Notes under the pieces: generated by a model
What the model was told of the DNA's origin: nothing
Database searches by the model: none
Seen by the model: the letters and a program-made list of their open reading frames with translations, nothing else
Shown here: piece after piece, positions 1-5,479 of the stretch
How positions within the stretch are numbered: the first letter of the stretch is position 1
How the letters are laid out: every line of letters begins with the position of its first letter
Program-made: the position numbers and the translations under genes
NCBI GenBank assembly: GCA_003161535.1
Contig: PMOM01000113.1
Location: 1-7,247, forward strand
From: Caulobacteraceae bacterium
GTDB taxonomy: Bacteria > Pseudomonadota > Alphaproteobacteria > Caulobacterales > Caulobacteraceae
Direction of reading: 5' to 3'
Length of the DNA stretch: 7,247 nucleotides

Positions 1-176
1 TGCAGGAAAAGCGGGATGCCATGGGCGCCCGCGCCGCCCTCGCGTGACGCTGCCATCGCCAGGTCGACCGGGGTCAGCACGCCGGCGGAAAGGACGAACA
101 AGGTCCCCGCACCGCCAAAGGCCACGCACTTCAAGGCGCCGCGGCGCGACGGATCGGATGGAGAAGCGGGGGGCAT
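1..176 (-). CDS. Tat-exported metallophosphoesterase-like protein, N-terminal part only
   Basis: An open frame of 58 complete codons starts at the ATG at 176-174 and runs off the left edge without a stop. The N-terminus has a twin-arginine signal: S-R-R-G-A-L-K at residues 10-16, then a hydrophobic stretch (about 17-36) ending near an A-M-A-A site at about 40-43. The visible end reads G-I-P-L-F-L, which resembles the lead-in to the first strand (ILQISDTH) of calcineurin-like metallophosphoesterases carrying this type of signal. The catalytic residues lie outside the window, so the enzyme class is inferred from N-terminal resemblance. The export signal is seen directly. A Shine-Dalgarno AGAGGA (190-185) sits 8 bases before the ATG. 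The gene is 60 bases downstream of the anti-sigma gene on the same strand and has its own ECF-type promoter. The product probably acts in the periplasm as output of the sigma circuit. Confidence 0.62.
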   Translation of the reverse strand, partial: MPPASPSDPSRRGALKCVAFGGAGTLFVLSAGVLTPVDLAMAASREGGAGAHGIPLFL

Positions 177-184
177 GGTCTTGG

Positions 185-190
185 TCCTCT
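185..190 (-). promoter_or_regulatory. Ribosome-binding site of the exported protein, inside a hairpin arm
   Basis: AGAGGA on the minus strand, 8 bases before the ATG at 176. Four of its six bases (190-187) lie in the 3' arm of the 187-207 hairpin. That hairpin could hide the site on transcripts long enough to contain both arms. Confidence 0.5.
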
Positions 191-207
191 CGAAGGGGTT
201 TCGAGAG
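187..207 (-). other. Perfect 8-bp hairpin in the leader of the exported-protein gene
   Basis: CTCTCGAA (187-194) and TTCGAGAG (200-207) are perfect inverted copies separated by a 5-base loop. No T-run follows on the minus strand, so a terminator is unlikely. The hairpin lies just downstream of the ECF-type -10 element and overlaps the Shine-Dalgarno of the exported protein. It could be a 5'-end mRNA stabiliser, a translation gate on read-through transcripts, or a protein operator. The pairing is seen; the function is inference. Confidence 0.55.
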
Positions 208-208
208 C

Positions 209-237
209 TAGACCGCGGCGCGTACGGTTTTATTCCC
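209..237 (-). promoter_or_regulatory. ECF-type promoter P2, before the exported protein
   Basis: On the minus strand GGGAATAAA (237-229) is followed after 15 bases by GTC (213-211), in the context CGGTCTA. The first G of the -35 element is the last base of the anti-sigma TAG stop codon. The GGAA-type -35 and GTC-type -10 are what is generally known for ECF sigma factors. The identical 9-mer at identical spacing occurs upstream of the sigma gene (P1). Transcription would start at roughly 203, about 27 bases before the ATG. Confidence 0.75.
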
Positions 238-1007
238 TAGGCGGCTGGAGCGCTGGTTTGCTTGATCAGCCGCACGAGGCCCCGCAGCTCATCAAGGCCG
301 GTGTCGGAGACGGCGCACAGGACCAGGTCGCCGTTTTTCCAGAAGACCATGTGATCGCCGTTGCGGGTGGCGATGCTGGGCAGTTTCTCGTCGCCGGCCT
401 TCCAGGCGAAAACGTCGATGACATGGGCGCCGTGGCGATAGACCACCACCGCGGCGCGATGGCCCTGCACATAGTCGGCGCGGCCCCCCACCAGGGTGTA
501 GCCCGCCTTGGCGAAATCGCCGGCCGGGGGCGAGACATCGGTATGGCCGGCGAACCACGGCTTGACCGTGTGCCTGTCGCTGGAGACGACATCGATCAGG
601 TGATCGGACATCAGGGCGCGCAGATGAGCGTTCATCACATCACCCTCCAGCGCGTTGGACGGCGGCGGCAGAACCATCAGAAAGGCCAGGGACGCGGCCA
701 GCGCCATGGCCGCCGCCCCGCTCGCCGCTCCGGCGCCAAACCGGCCTCTTCCGGCCCAGGCACGGCGCGGGCTCGGCGCTGCGCCCCCGGCGCGCGCCAG
801 ACTGGCGGCGATGCGGCCGCGCAGGCCCTCATCCGCCCGGTGATAGGGCGCGCGCTCCCGCAGCAGCTTGCGGGTGGATTCCAGGTCGGCCAGCAGGGCG
901 GCGCACTTGGCGCAGGTCTCCACGTGCTGCTCGACCGCCAGGGCGGCGGCGGCGTCCAGTTCGCCGTCGAAATAGGCCTGGGCGCGCATGGCTTCACTGC
1001 ATGGCAT
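237..1007 (-). CDS. Zinc-finger transmembrane anti-sigma factor
   Basis: This 256-residue protein should hold the adjacent ECF sigma factor inactive at the inner membrane. It opens with a zinc-binding anti-sigma (zf-HC2/ZAS) domain: C3, then H28-x3-C32-x2-C35, around the typical A-Y-F-D-G-E-L-D segment. A hydrophobic helix follows at about residues 91-113. The remaining ~140 residues would be periplasmic and contain the blocks V-K-P-W-F-A-G, L-V-G-G-R-A-D-Y and A-A-V-V-V-Y-R, which recur in proteobacterial anti-sigma factors of this kind. The frame is open to an upstream ATG at 1025, but the ATG at 1007 is preferred. It has AGGAG (1018-1014) six bases upstream and puts the conserved cysteine at position 3, as in the family. 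With this start the gene overlaps the sigma gene by 14 bases, which suggests translational coupling. The released signal is unknown. Confidence 0.9.
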   Translation of the reverse strand: MPCSEAMRAQAYFDGELDAAAALAVEQHVETCAKCAALLADLESTRKLLRERAPYHRADEGLRGRIAASLARAGGAAPSPRRAWAGRGRFGAGAASGAAAMALAASLAFLMVLPPPSNALEGDVMNAHLRALMSDHLIDVVSSDRHTVKPWFAGHTDVSPPAGDFAKAGYTLVGGRADYVQGHRAAVVVYRHGAHVIDVFAWKAGDEKLPSIATRNGDHMVFWKNGDLVLCAVSDTGLDELRGLVRLIKQTSAPAA

Positions 1008-1542
1008 GGGGCGCTCCTGGCTCATCGCTGCGCCATCGGGTCTTCAGCATGGTCCGCGCCCGCGCCAGGCGCGACATCACCGTGCCGATCGGCGCGCCGG
1101 TGATCTGGGCGATCTGGCGGTAGGAAAGGTCTTCCATCTCGCGCAGCACCAGGACCTCGCGGAAATCTTCCGGCAGCCCTTCGATGATGCCGCCAAGCCG
1201 GCGGCCCTGTTCGAACTGAATGACCACCGATTCGGCGTCCGGCTCATCGGCGAACAAGGCGGGATCGCCCAGGGCGACATCGTCATCCAGGGGCACGGTG
1301 GCGGCCAGCGGGCGCCGCGAACGACCGACGGCGGTCAAGAAGCAGTTGCGCACGATGGCCAGAAGCCACGGCTTGCCGTCGCTTCCCCGGAAAGTCTCGA
1401 ATGAGGAATAAGCGCGCAGCATGGCCTCCTGAACGATATCGTCGGCGTCCACGGGCGGGCGAGCCAGCCAGCGGGCAAGGTTATAGGCCGCGTCCAGATG
1501 CGGCATCGCTTGCGCCTCGAAGCGTCGGCGCTTGTCATTCAT
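994..1542 (-). CDS. ECF-family RNA polymerase sigma factor
   Basis: This 182-residue protein is a two-domain group IV sigma factor of normal ECF length. Region 2 spans about residues 10-75, with the core-binding helix D-A-D-D-I-V-Q-E-A at 32-40 and the -10-recognising segment W-L-L-A-I-V-R-N at 59-66. A poorly conserved acidic linker (about 80-108) follows. Region 4 covers about 115-168, with L-P-E-D-F-R-E-V-L-V-L-R-E and the -35-binding helix-turn-helix S-Y-R-Q-I-A-x-x-T-G-A-P-I-G-T-V-M-S-R-L-x-R-A-R at 140-163. No extra C-terminal domain is present. The start at 1542 has only a weak G-rich ribosome site. The gene is first of a sigma/anti-sigma pair and carries a likely self-recognised promoter (P1) upstream. 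The exact ECF subgroup was not assigned. Confidence 0.95.
   Translation of the reverse strand: MNDKRRRFEAQAMPHLDAAYNLARWLARPPVDADDIVQEAMLRAYSSFETFRGSDGKPWLLAIVRNCFLTAVGRSRRPLAATVPLDDDVALGDPALFADEPDAESVVIQFEQGRRLGGIIEGLPEDFREVLVLREMEDLSYRQIAQITGAPIGTVMSRLARARTMLKTRWRSDEPGAPHAMQ
1014..1018 (-). promoter_or_regulatory. Ribosome-binding site that decides the anti-sigma start
   Basis: AGGAG on the minus strand with a 6-base spacer to the ATG at 1007-1005. It lies inside the 3' end of the sigma gene. The longer candidate start at 1025 has no comparable site. Confidence 0.65.
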
Positions 1543-1595
1543 CCCCGCATCTCGCCGCTATCCGCCCCTGTCTTTCATGGCCGTTACGCCTTGGA

Positions 1596-1623
1596 TGACC
1601 CGTGAGGCGAGCGATTTATTCCC
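1596..1623 (-). promoter_or_regulatory. ECF-type autoregulatory promoter P1 of the sigma/anti-sigma operon
   Basis: GGGAATAAA (1623-1615, minus strand) is followed after exactly 15 bases by GTC (1599-1597), in the context GGGTCAT. Both elements and the spacing match P2 at 209-237. The promoter lies between the GST stop codon and the sigma start, giving an estimated leader of about 45-50 bases. Autoregulation is the usual arrangement for ECF sigma factors. That this sigma factor reads the motif is inferred from the two sites flanking its own operon. Confidence 0.8.
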
Positions 1624-1661
1624 GTGCTCGCACGCAAGCGCCAAGGCCAAACACCCCTCGC

Positions 1662-2312
1662 CTATCCCGCCCCACCGTGGCGCGCCTGGGCCAAGGCGTC
1701 CTTCTCCCACTCCAGGAACTCCGGCGTCTCCAGCAGGCGCTCGGCGTAGGCGCCCGCGGCGCCGACATCGCCATGGTCGGAAAGGCGCACGCCATAGCTG
1801 CGAAAGCGCGTCGCCACGGGGGTGTAGAAAGCGTCGGCGATCGACCAATCCGACCCGAGCAGGAATGGGCCTCCAAAGTGGGCCAGAAGCTGCGACCACA
1901 GGGCGACCACGCGGCGCACGTCCTCGGCGGTGGCCGGCGCGATGGTGGCGGTCTCGCGGCGGGCCAGATCCATGGAAAGCTCCCCGCGCAGGGAGTGAAA
2001 TCCCGAATGCATCTCGCAGGCGGCGGCTCGGCCAAGCGCCCGGGCGGCGACGTCGGCGGGCCATAACCCGGCCTTCGGGAAGCGCTCGGCGAGATATTCG
2101 CAGATGGCCAGGCTGTCCCAGACGGTGACGTCCCCGTCCTTGAGCACCGGGACCAGACCCGACGGCGATCCGGCCGCCACGGCGTCGTCGTGCGTGGTCT
2201 CGGCATGCAGCTTCACATAGGTTTCGGTGAAGGGCGCGCCGGTGCGCTTGAGGACCAGCCATGCCCGCATCGACCAGCTCGACCACACCTTGTCGCCGAT
2301 TATCAGTTCCAT
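1662..2312 (-). CDS. Glutathione S-transferase family protein
   Basis: This 216-residue protein has the size and two-domain layout of a cytosolic glutathione S-transferase, which conjugates glutathione to electrophilic compounds. The thioredoxin-like domain (about 1-80) contains W-S-S-W-S-M-R at 10-16, where a serine is the probable thiol-activating residue. It also has the cis-proline motif V-P-V-L at 54-57 (P55) and the glutathione gamma-glutamyl-binding D-S at 66-67. The helical domain (about 90-205) contains the N-capping motif S-I-A-D at 157-160, a fold marker of the family. The start at 2312 has GGAGAG (2322-2317) just upstream. The gene is divergent from the MFS transporter gene and lies 119 bases upstream of the sigma gene on the same strand, with P1 in the gap. 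The substrate cannot be told, and a role in stress protection is only inference. Confidence 0.93.
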   Translation of the reverse strand: MELIIGDKVWSSWSMRAWLVLKRTGAPFTETYVKLHAETTHDDAVAAGSPSGLVPVLKDGDVTVWDSLAICEYLAERFPKAGLWPADVAARALGRAAACEMHSGFHSLRGELSMDLARRETATIAPATAEDVRRVVALWSQLLAHFGGPFLLGSDWSIADAFYTPVATRFRSYGVRLSDHGDVGAAGAYAERLLETPEFLEWEKDALAQARHGGAG

Positions 2313-2410
2313 GAATCTCTCCAGCTGTTGAAAAACCAGCGGCGCCGAGGCTTAGGTCCAGGCTACAATCGCGACAAGGCACGAATGTGCGGGTTCGGGG
2401 AGACGCATTG
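2313..2410. promoter_or_regulatory. Divergent control region between GST and MFS genes
   Basis: These 98 bases separate the two start codons and must hold the signals for both genes. On the plus strand GCTACAAT (2362-2369) closely matches the Caulobacter-type housekeeping -10 element GCTANAWC. No convincing -35 sits at the right distance: TTGAAA at 2328-2333 is about 30 bases upstream, too far. No inverted-repeat operator stands out. Confidence 0.35.
2397..2402 (+). promoter_or_regulatory. Ribosome-binding site that decides the MFS start
   Basis: GGGGAG, 8 bases upstream of the ATG at 2411. It lies downstream of the alternative in-frame GTG at 2387, so it supports the ATG. Confidence 0.6.
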
Positions 2411-3952
2411 ATGACCCAGATGGCCGCGGATCAAACCGCCTCGGCGCCGCGAAGGCCATTCTTCTCCGATCGCTACAAGGGGCTCGTCCTCGGCCTCCTG
2501 GTCCTGGCCTACACCTTCAACTTCATCGACCGGACGATCATCGCCACCATCGGCCAGGCCATCAAGGTCGATCTGAAGCTCACCGACACCCAGCTGGGCC
2601 TGCTGGGCGGCTTGAGTTTCGCGGTGCTCTACACCCTGTTGGGCATCCCCATCGCCCGTTTGGCCGAGCGCCGCAGCCGGGTCTCGATCATCTCCCTGGC
2701 CATGGTGGTGTGGTCCGGCTTCACCGCCGCCTGCGGCTTCGCCGGCTCGTTCGTTCAGCTTTTGGCGATGCGCGTGGGCGTGGGAGTGGGCGAAGCGGGC
2801 CTCTCGCCGCCGGCCCACTCGCTGATCAGCGACTATTACGAACCCAGGCGGCGGTCGACGGCCCTGTCGATCTACAGCTTCGGCATTCCACTGGGGACCA
2901 TGATCGGCGCCGTGGCCGGCGGCTGGCTGGCCAAGACCTACGGCTGGCGCATCGCCTTCATGGTCGTCGGGGCCCCCGGCGTGGTCATGGCTCTGCTGGT
3001 CAAACTGGTCATCAAGGAGCCGCCGCGCGGCCACTCCGATCCCGCCGAGCGGCCGGCGCTGGCCGAGGATGTCGCCGCCCATGCGGTTGGAGCCGCCGGC
3101 GGTTCCTGGCTGGGCCGGGAGTTTGGCGAGCTGGGCGCGGTGATCGGCCGCCTGTTTGGTTCCTGGCCGGTGCTCAACATGGTGCTCGGCGTCACCCTGG
3201 CGTCCTTTGCCGGCTATGGCGCCGGCCAGTTCGCCCCGCCCTATTTCAACCGCGCCTTCGGCCTCGACTACGCCACCGTGGGGCTGATTTTCGGGCTGGT
3301 CGGCGGCTTTTCCGCCGGAGTTGGGACGCTGGCCGGCGGCTTTGTCAGCGACTGGGCGAGCAAGCGCAACGCCGCCTGGTATTCTCTCACCCCGGCCATC
3401 GGCCTGGCCATCGCCACGCCGATCTACATCCTGGCCTATAGCCAGACCAACTGGCGCGCCGCCGCGCTCATCCTGCTGATTCCCGGGATCTTCGCCTACA
3501 CCTATCTGGGCCCGACCTTCGGCGTCGTGCAGAATGTGGTCGAGACGCGCCAGCGGGCGACCGCGACCGCCGTCCTGTTTCTGTTCCTCAACTTCATCGC
3601 GCTTGGCGGCGGCCCGGTGTTCACCGGCTGGATCATCGACCGCTTCGCGCAAGGCGCGTTCAACCACACTGGCGGCCTGACCCTTGGCCAATCGCTCTCG
3701 GGCCTCTTCAGCGGCCCCGGCGGCGGAACGGCCCGCTTCGCCACCCTCTGCCCGGGCGGTATCGCCGCGCCCGGATCTCCCGTGGCTCTGGCCGCGCGCT
3801 GCAAATCCACCCTGATCGGCGCCACCCAGCACGGCATCATCGTCACCCTCTTCTTCTACGCCTGGGCCGCGTTCCACTATCTGCTGGGCTCCTTCGGCCT
3901 GGCCAAGCAGCTCGGCGCGGCGGCGGCGGAACGAAAGATGCGGGAGGCGTAA
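2411..3952 (+). CDS. MFS transporter, spinster-like group
   Basis: This 513-residue inner-membrane protein has about 12 hydrophobic helices (roughly 23-45, 61-82, 93-112, 114-134, 152-172, 180-200, 254-275, 290-312, 324-343, 349-370, 384-408, 474-494). Helix 1 carries the F-N-F-I-D-R-T-I motif (36-43) typical of the spinster-like subgroup. Loop 2-3 has the MFS motif A variant G-I-P-I-A-R-L-A-E-R-R-S-R at 78-90. R-V-G-V-G-V-G-E-A at 121-129 fits the conserved helix 4 motif. A long loop between helices 11 and 12 (about 410-473) holds two cysteines, C447 and C464, as in many alphaproteobacterial relatives. The ATG at 2411 is preferred to the GTG at 2387 because of its ribosome site. The substrate is unknown; lipids, sugars and drugs are all reported for the wider family. 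Divergence from a GST gene hints at detoxification or export, weakly. Confidence 0.92.
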   Translation: MTQMAADQTASAPRRPFFSDRYKGLVLGLLVLAYTFNFIDRTIIATIGQAIKVDLKLTDTQLGLLGGLSFAVLYTLLGIPIARLAERRSRVSIISLAMVVWSGFTAACGFAGSFVQLLAMRVGVGVGEAGLSPPAHSLISDYYEPRRRSTALSIYSFGIPLGTMIGAVAGGWLAKTYGWRIAFMVVGAPGVVMALLVKLVIKEPPRGHSDPAERPALAEDVAAHAVGAAGGSWLGREFGELGAVIGRLFGSWPVLNMVLGVTLASFAGYGAGQFAPPYFNRAFGLDYATVGLIFGLVGGFSAGVGTLAGGFVSDWASKRNAAWYSLTPAIGLAIATPIYILAYSQTNWRAAALILLIPGIFAYTYLGPTFGVVQNVVETRQRATATAVLFLFLNFIALGGGPVFTGWIIDRFAQGAFNHTGGLTLGQSLSGLFSGPGGGTARFATLCPGGIAAPGSPVALAARCKSTLIGATQHGIIVTLFFYAWAAFHYLLGSFGLAKQLGAAAAERKMREA

Positions 3953-3966
3953 AGGCCCGCTCCCTT

Positions 3967-3990
3967 TTCCCCGCGAAAGCGGAAAGCCAG
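3967..3990 (+). repeat. Degenerate single copy of the REP-like palindrome
   Basis: This 24-base stretch matches the repeat at 5357-5380 at 21 of 24 positions and keeps the CCGC-GAAA-GCGG core hairpin. The outer two stem pairs are lost through GG-to-AA changes. It sits 14 bases after the MFS stop in the 84-base gap before purB. No T-run follows, so a role as intrinsic terminator is doubtful. Confidence 0.65.
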
Positions 3991-4022
3991 CGCAAGGACT
4001 CTTCCAGCCAAGCTCGGCTCAG

Positions 4023-4030
4023 GCTAAAGC
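4023..4030 (+). promoter_or_regulatory. Candidate -10 element of purB
   Basis: GCTAAAGC matches the Caulobacter housekeeping -10 pattern GCTANAWC at seven of eight positions and ends 6 bases before the purB ATG. If used, transcription would start at or next to the ATG. The -35 region (about 4002-4007, TTCCAG) is poor, so this is tentative. Confidence 0.35.
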
Positions 4031-4036
4031 CTCCCC

Positions 4037-5344
4037 ATGATCTCCCGCTACGCGCGCCCCGTGGCCGCCGAAATCTGGTCGCCCCAGACGCGTTTTCGCA
4101 TCATGTTCGAGATCGAGGCCCATGCCGCCGACGCCATGGCGGCCCTCGGCGTCATCCCCAAGGCGGCGGCCAAGGCGATCTGGGAACGCGGCGGCAAGGC
4201 CATTTTCGATGTCGAGCGCATCGATGAGATCGAGCGCGAGATCCGGCACGACGTCCTCGCCTTTCTGACCCACGTCACCGAGATCGTCGGCCCCGAAGCG
4301 CGCTTCCTGCACCAGGGCATGACCTCCTCGGACGTCAACGACACCGCCCTGGCCGTCCAGCTCACCCGCGCCACGGATCTGCTGCTGAAAGACGTCGAGG
4401 CGGTGCTCGCCGCCCTTAAGCGTCGCGCCTTCGAATACCGCCTGACCCCCACCGTCGGGCGCAGCCACGGCATCCACGCCGAGGCCACCACCTTTGGCCT
4501 CAAGCTCGCCGGCCACTACGCCGAGTTCGCCCGCGCCCGCGAGCGCCTGGCCATGGCCCGCTTCGAGATCGCCACCTGCGCCATTTCCGGACCCGTCGGC
4601 ACCTTCGCCAGCGTCGATCCGGCGGTGGAGGCGCACGTCGCCGAAAAGCTCGGGCTGCGCGTCGAGCCGGTCTCCAGCCAGGTCATTCCCCGCGACCGGC
4701 ACGCCGCCTATTTCGCCGCCCTGGCCGTGGTCGCGTCTTCCATCGAGCGCCTGGCGGTGGAGATCCGCCACTTGCAGCGCACCGAGGTTCGCGAGGTCGA
4801 AGAGCCCTTCGAGGCGGGCCAAAAGGGCTCCTCCTCCATGCCCCACAAGCGCAATCCCATCCTCACCGAGAACCTCACCGGCCTGGCGCGCCTGGTCCGC
4901 GCCGCAGTGATCCCGGCCTTGGAGAACGTCGCCCTCTGGCACGAGCGGGACATCAGCCACTCGTCGGTGGAGCGAGCCATCGCGCCGGACACCACCGTGC
5001 ATCTCGATTTCGCCCTTTGCCGACTGGCCGATCTCATCGATCGCCTGGTGGTCTATCCAGAAGCCATGGCGCGCAATCTGGACCGCCTGGGCGGCCTGGT
5101 GCACTCCCAGCGCGTGCTGTTGGCCCTGACCCAGAAGGGCGTGTCGCGCGAGGCGGCCTATGCGGCGGTGCAGGCCAACGCCATGAAGGTGTGGCGCGGC
5201 GAAGGCGCCTTCACCGCCCTCTTAAAGGCCGATCCCGAGGTGCGCCCGCATCTATCCGACGCCGAGATGGCCGAGATCTTCGATCCGGCCTGGAATTTCA
5301 AATACGTCGATACGATCTTCGCCCGGGTGTTCGGGGAAGCTTGA
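4037..5344 (+). CDS. purB: Adenylosuccinate lyase
   Basis: This 435-residue enzyme of the fumarase/aspartase superfamily acts twice in purine synthesis. It cleaves SAICAR to AICAR plus fumarate, and adenylosuccinate to AMP plus fumarate. The N-terminus M-I-S-R-Y-A-R-P matches the family and fixes the start. Visible active-site blocks are R-H-D-V at 70-73 (H71), the T-S-S-D motif at 96-99, G-R-S-H-G-I-H-A-E at 141-149 (H144, the conserved catalytic histidine), and the mobile signature loop G-S-S-S-M-P-H-K-R-N-P at 264-274 with the catalytic serine. Length is normal for the bacterial short form, and no key residue is missing. No Shine-Dalgarno precedes the ATG (the preceding bases are CCTCCCC), which fits leaderless translation. 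The gene converges on the zeta-subunit gene. The next purine gene seen is purC, 1.7 kb downstream. Confidence 0.98.
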   Translation: MISRYARPVAAEIWSPQTRFRIMFEIEAHAADAMAALGVIPKAAAKAIWERGGKAIFDVERIDEIEREIRHDVLAFLTHVTEIVGPEARFLHQGMTSSDVNDTALAVQLTRATDLLLKDVEAVLAALKRRAFEYRLTPTVGRSHGIHAEATTFGLKLAGHYAEFARARERLAMARFEIATCAISGPVGTFASVDPAVEAHVAEKLGLRVEPVSSQVIPRDRHAAYFAALAVVASSIERLAVEIRHLQRTEVREVEEPFEAGQKGSSSMPHKRNPILTENLTGLARLVRAAVIPALENVALWHERDISHSSVERAIAPDTTVHLDFALCRLADLIDRLVVYPEAMARNLDRLGGLVHSQRVLLALTQKGVSREAAYAAVQANAMKVWRGEGAFTALLKADPEVRPHLSDAEMAEIFDPAWNFKYVDTIFARVFGEA

Positions 5345-5356
5345 GGAGAACCCGTC

Positions 5357-5459
5357 TTCCCCGCGAAAGCGGGGACCCAGGCTTTTTGCTAGGGCGCGAG
5401 CGGAACCAAGGGCAGACACAGGGAGAGTTTTCGCGCTGGGTCCCCGCTTTCGCGGGGAA
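5357..5459. repeat. REPIN-like inverted pair of REP palindromes
   Basis: Two 24-base arms, 5357-5380 and 5436-5459, are perfect reverse complements separated by 55 bases. Each arm is itself a small hairpin, CCCCGC-GAAA-GCGGGG, with a GNRA-type loop and a CCAG-type tail. The layout matches REP doublets (REPINs/BIMEs): short palindromes in inverted pairs between convergent genes. It fills most of the 135-base gap between the purB and zeta-subunit stop codons. On the plus strand TTTTT (5383-5387) follows the first hairpin a few bases after the stem, so it may help end purB transcription. A degenerate third copy lies at 3967-3990. Similar palindromes are, from memory, frequent in alphaproteobacterial genomes. 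Confidence 0.85.
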
Positions 5460-5479
5460 AGCGATATAAGGCCGAACGC

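Noticed and set aside
258..1103. A 281-codon plus-strand frame opposite the anti-sigma gene
   Set aside because: It is antisense to a convincing anti-sigma factor and has no domain or ribosome site of note.
2328..2369. TTGAAA plus TACAAT as a sigma-70 promoter for the MFS gene
   Set aside because: The spacer is about 30 bases, far outside the usable range, so only the -10-like part was kept at low confidence.
1558..2382. A 274-codon minus-strand frame over the GST gene
   Set aside because: It is an alternative frame of the GST coding region, rich in R, G and P; the GST frame carries all family motifs.
2363..3877. A 504-codon open frame on the minus strand opposite the MFS gene
   Set aside because: Its composition (runs of G, A, E, Q, H, D) is the usual antisense image of a GC-rich membrane protein. 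It shows no domain, and the opposite frame is a clear MFS transporter.
4019..5104. A 361-codon open frame on the minus strand opposite purB
   Set aside because: It is a low-complexity, G/D/H-rich shadow of a highly conserved gene, with no recognisable motif.
5345..5469. Coding potential through the repeat region (frame 5017-5469, plus)
   Set aside because: The reading through the REP pair gives the familiar R-E-S-G-D-P and W-V-P-A-F-A-G peptides of translated repeats, not a real protein; upstream it is a purB frame shadow.
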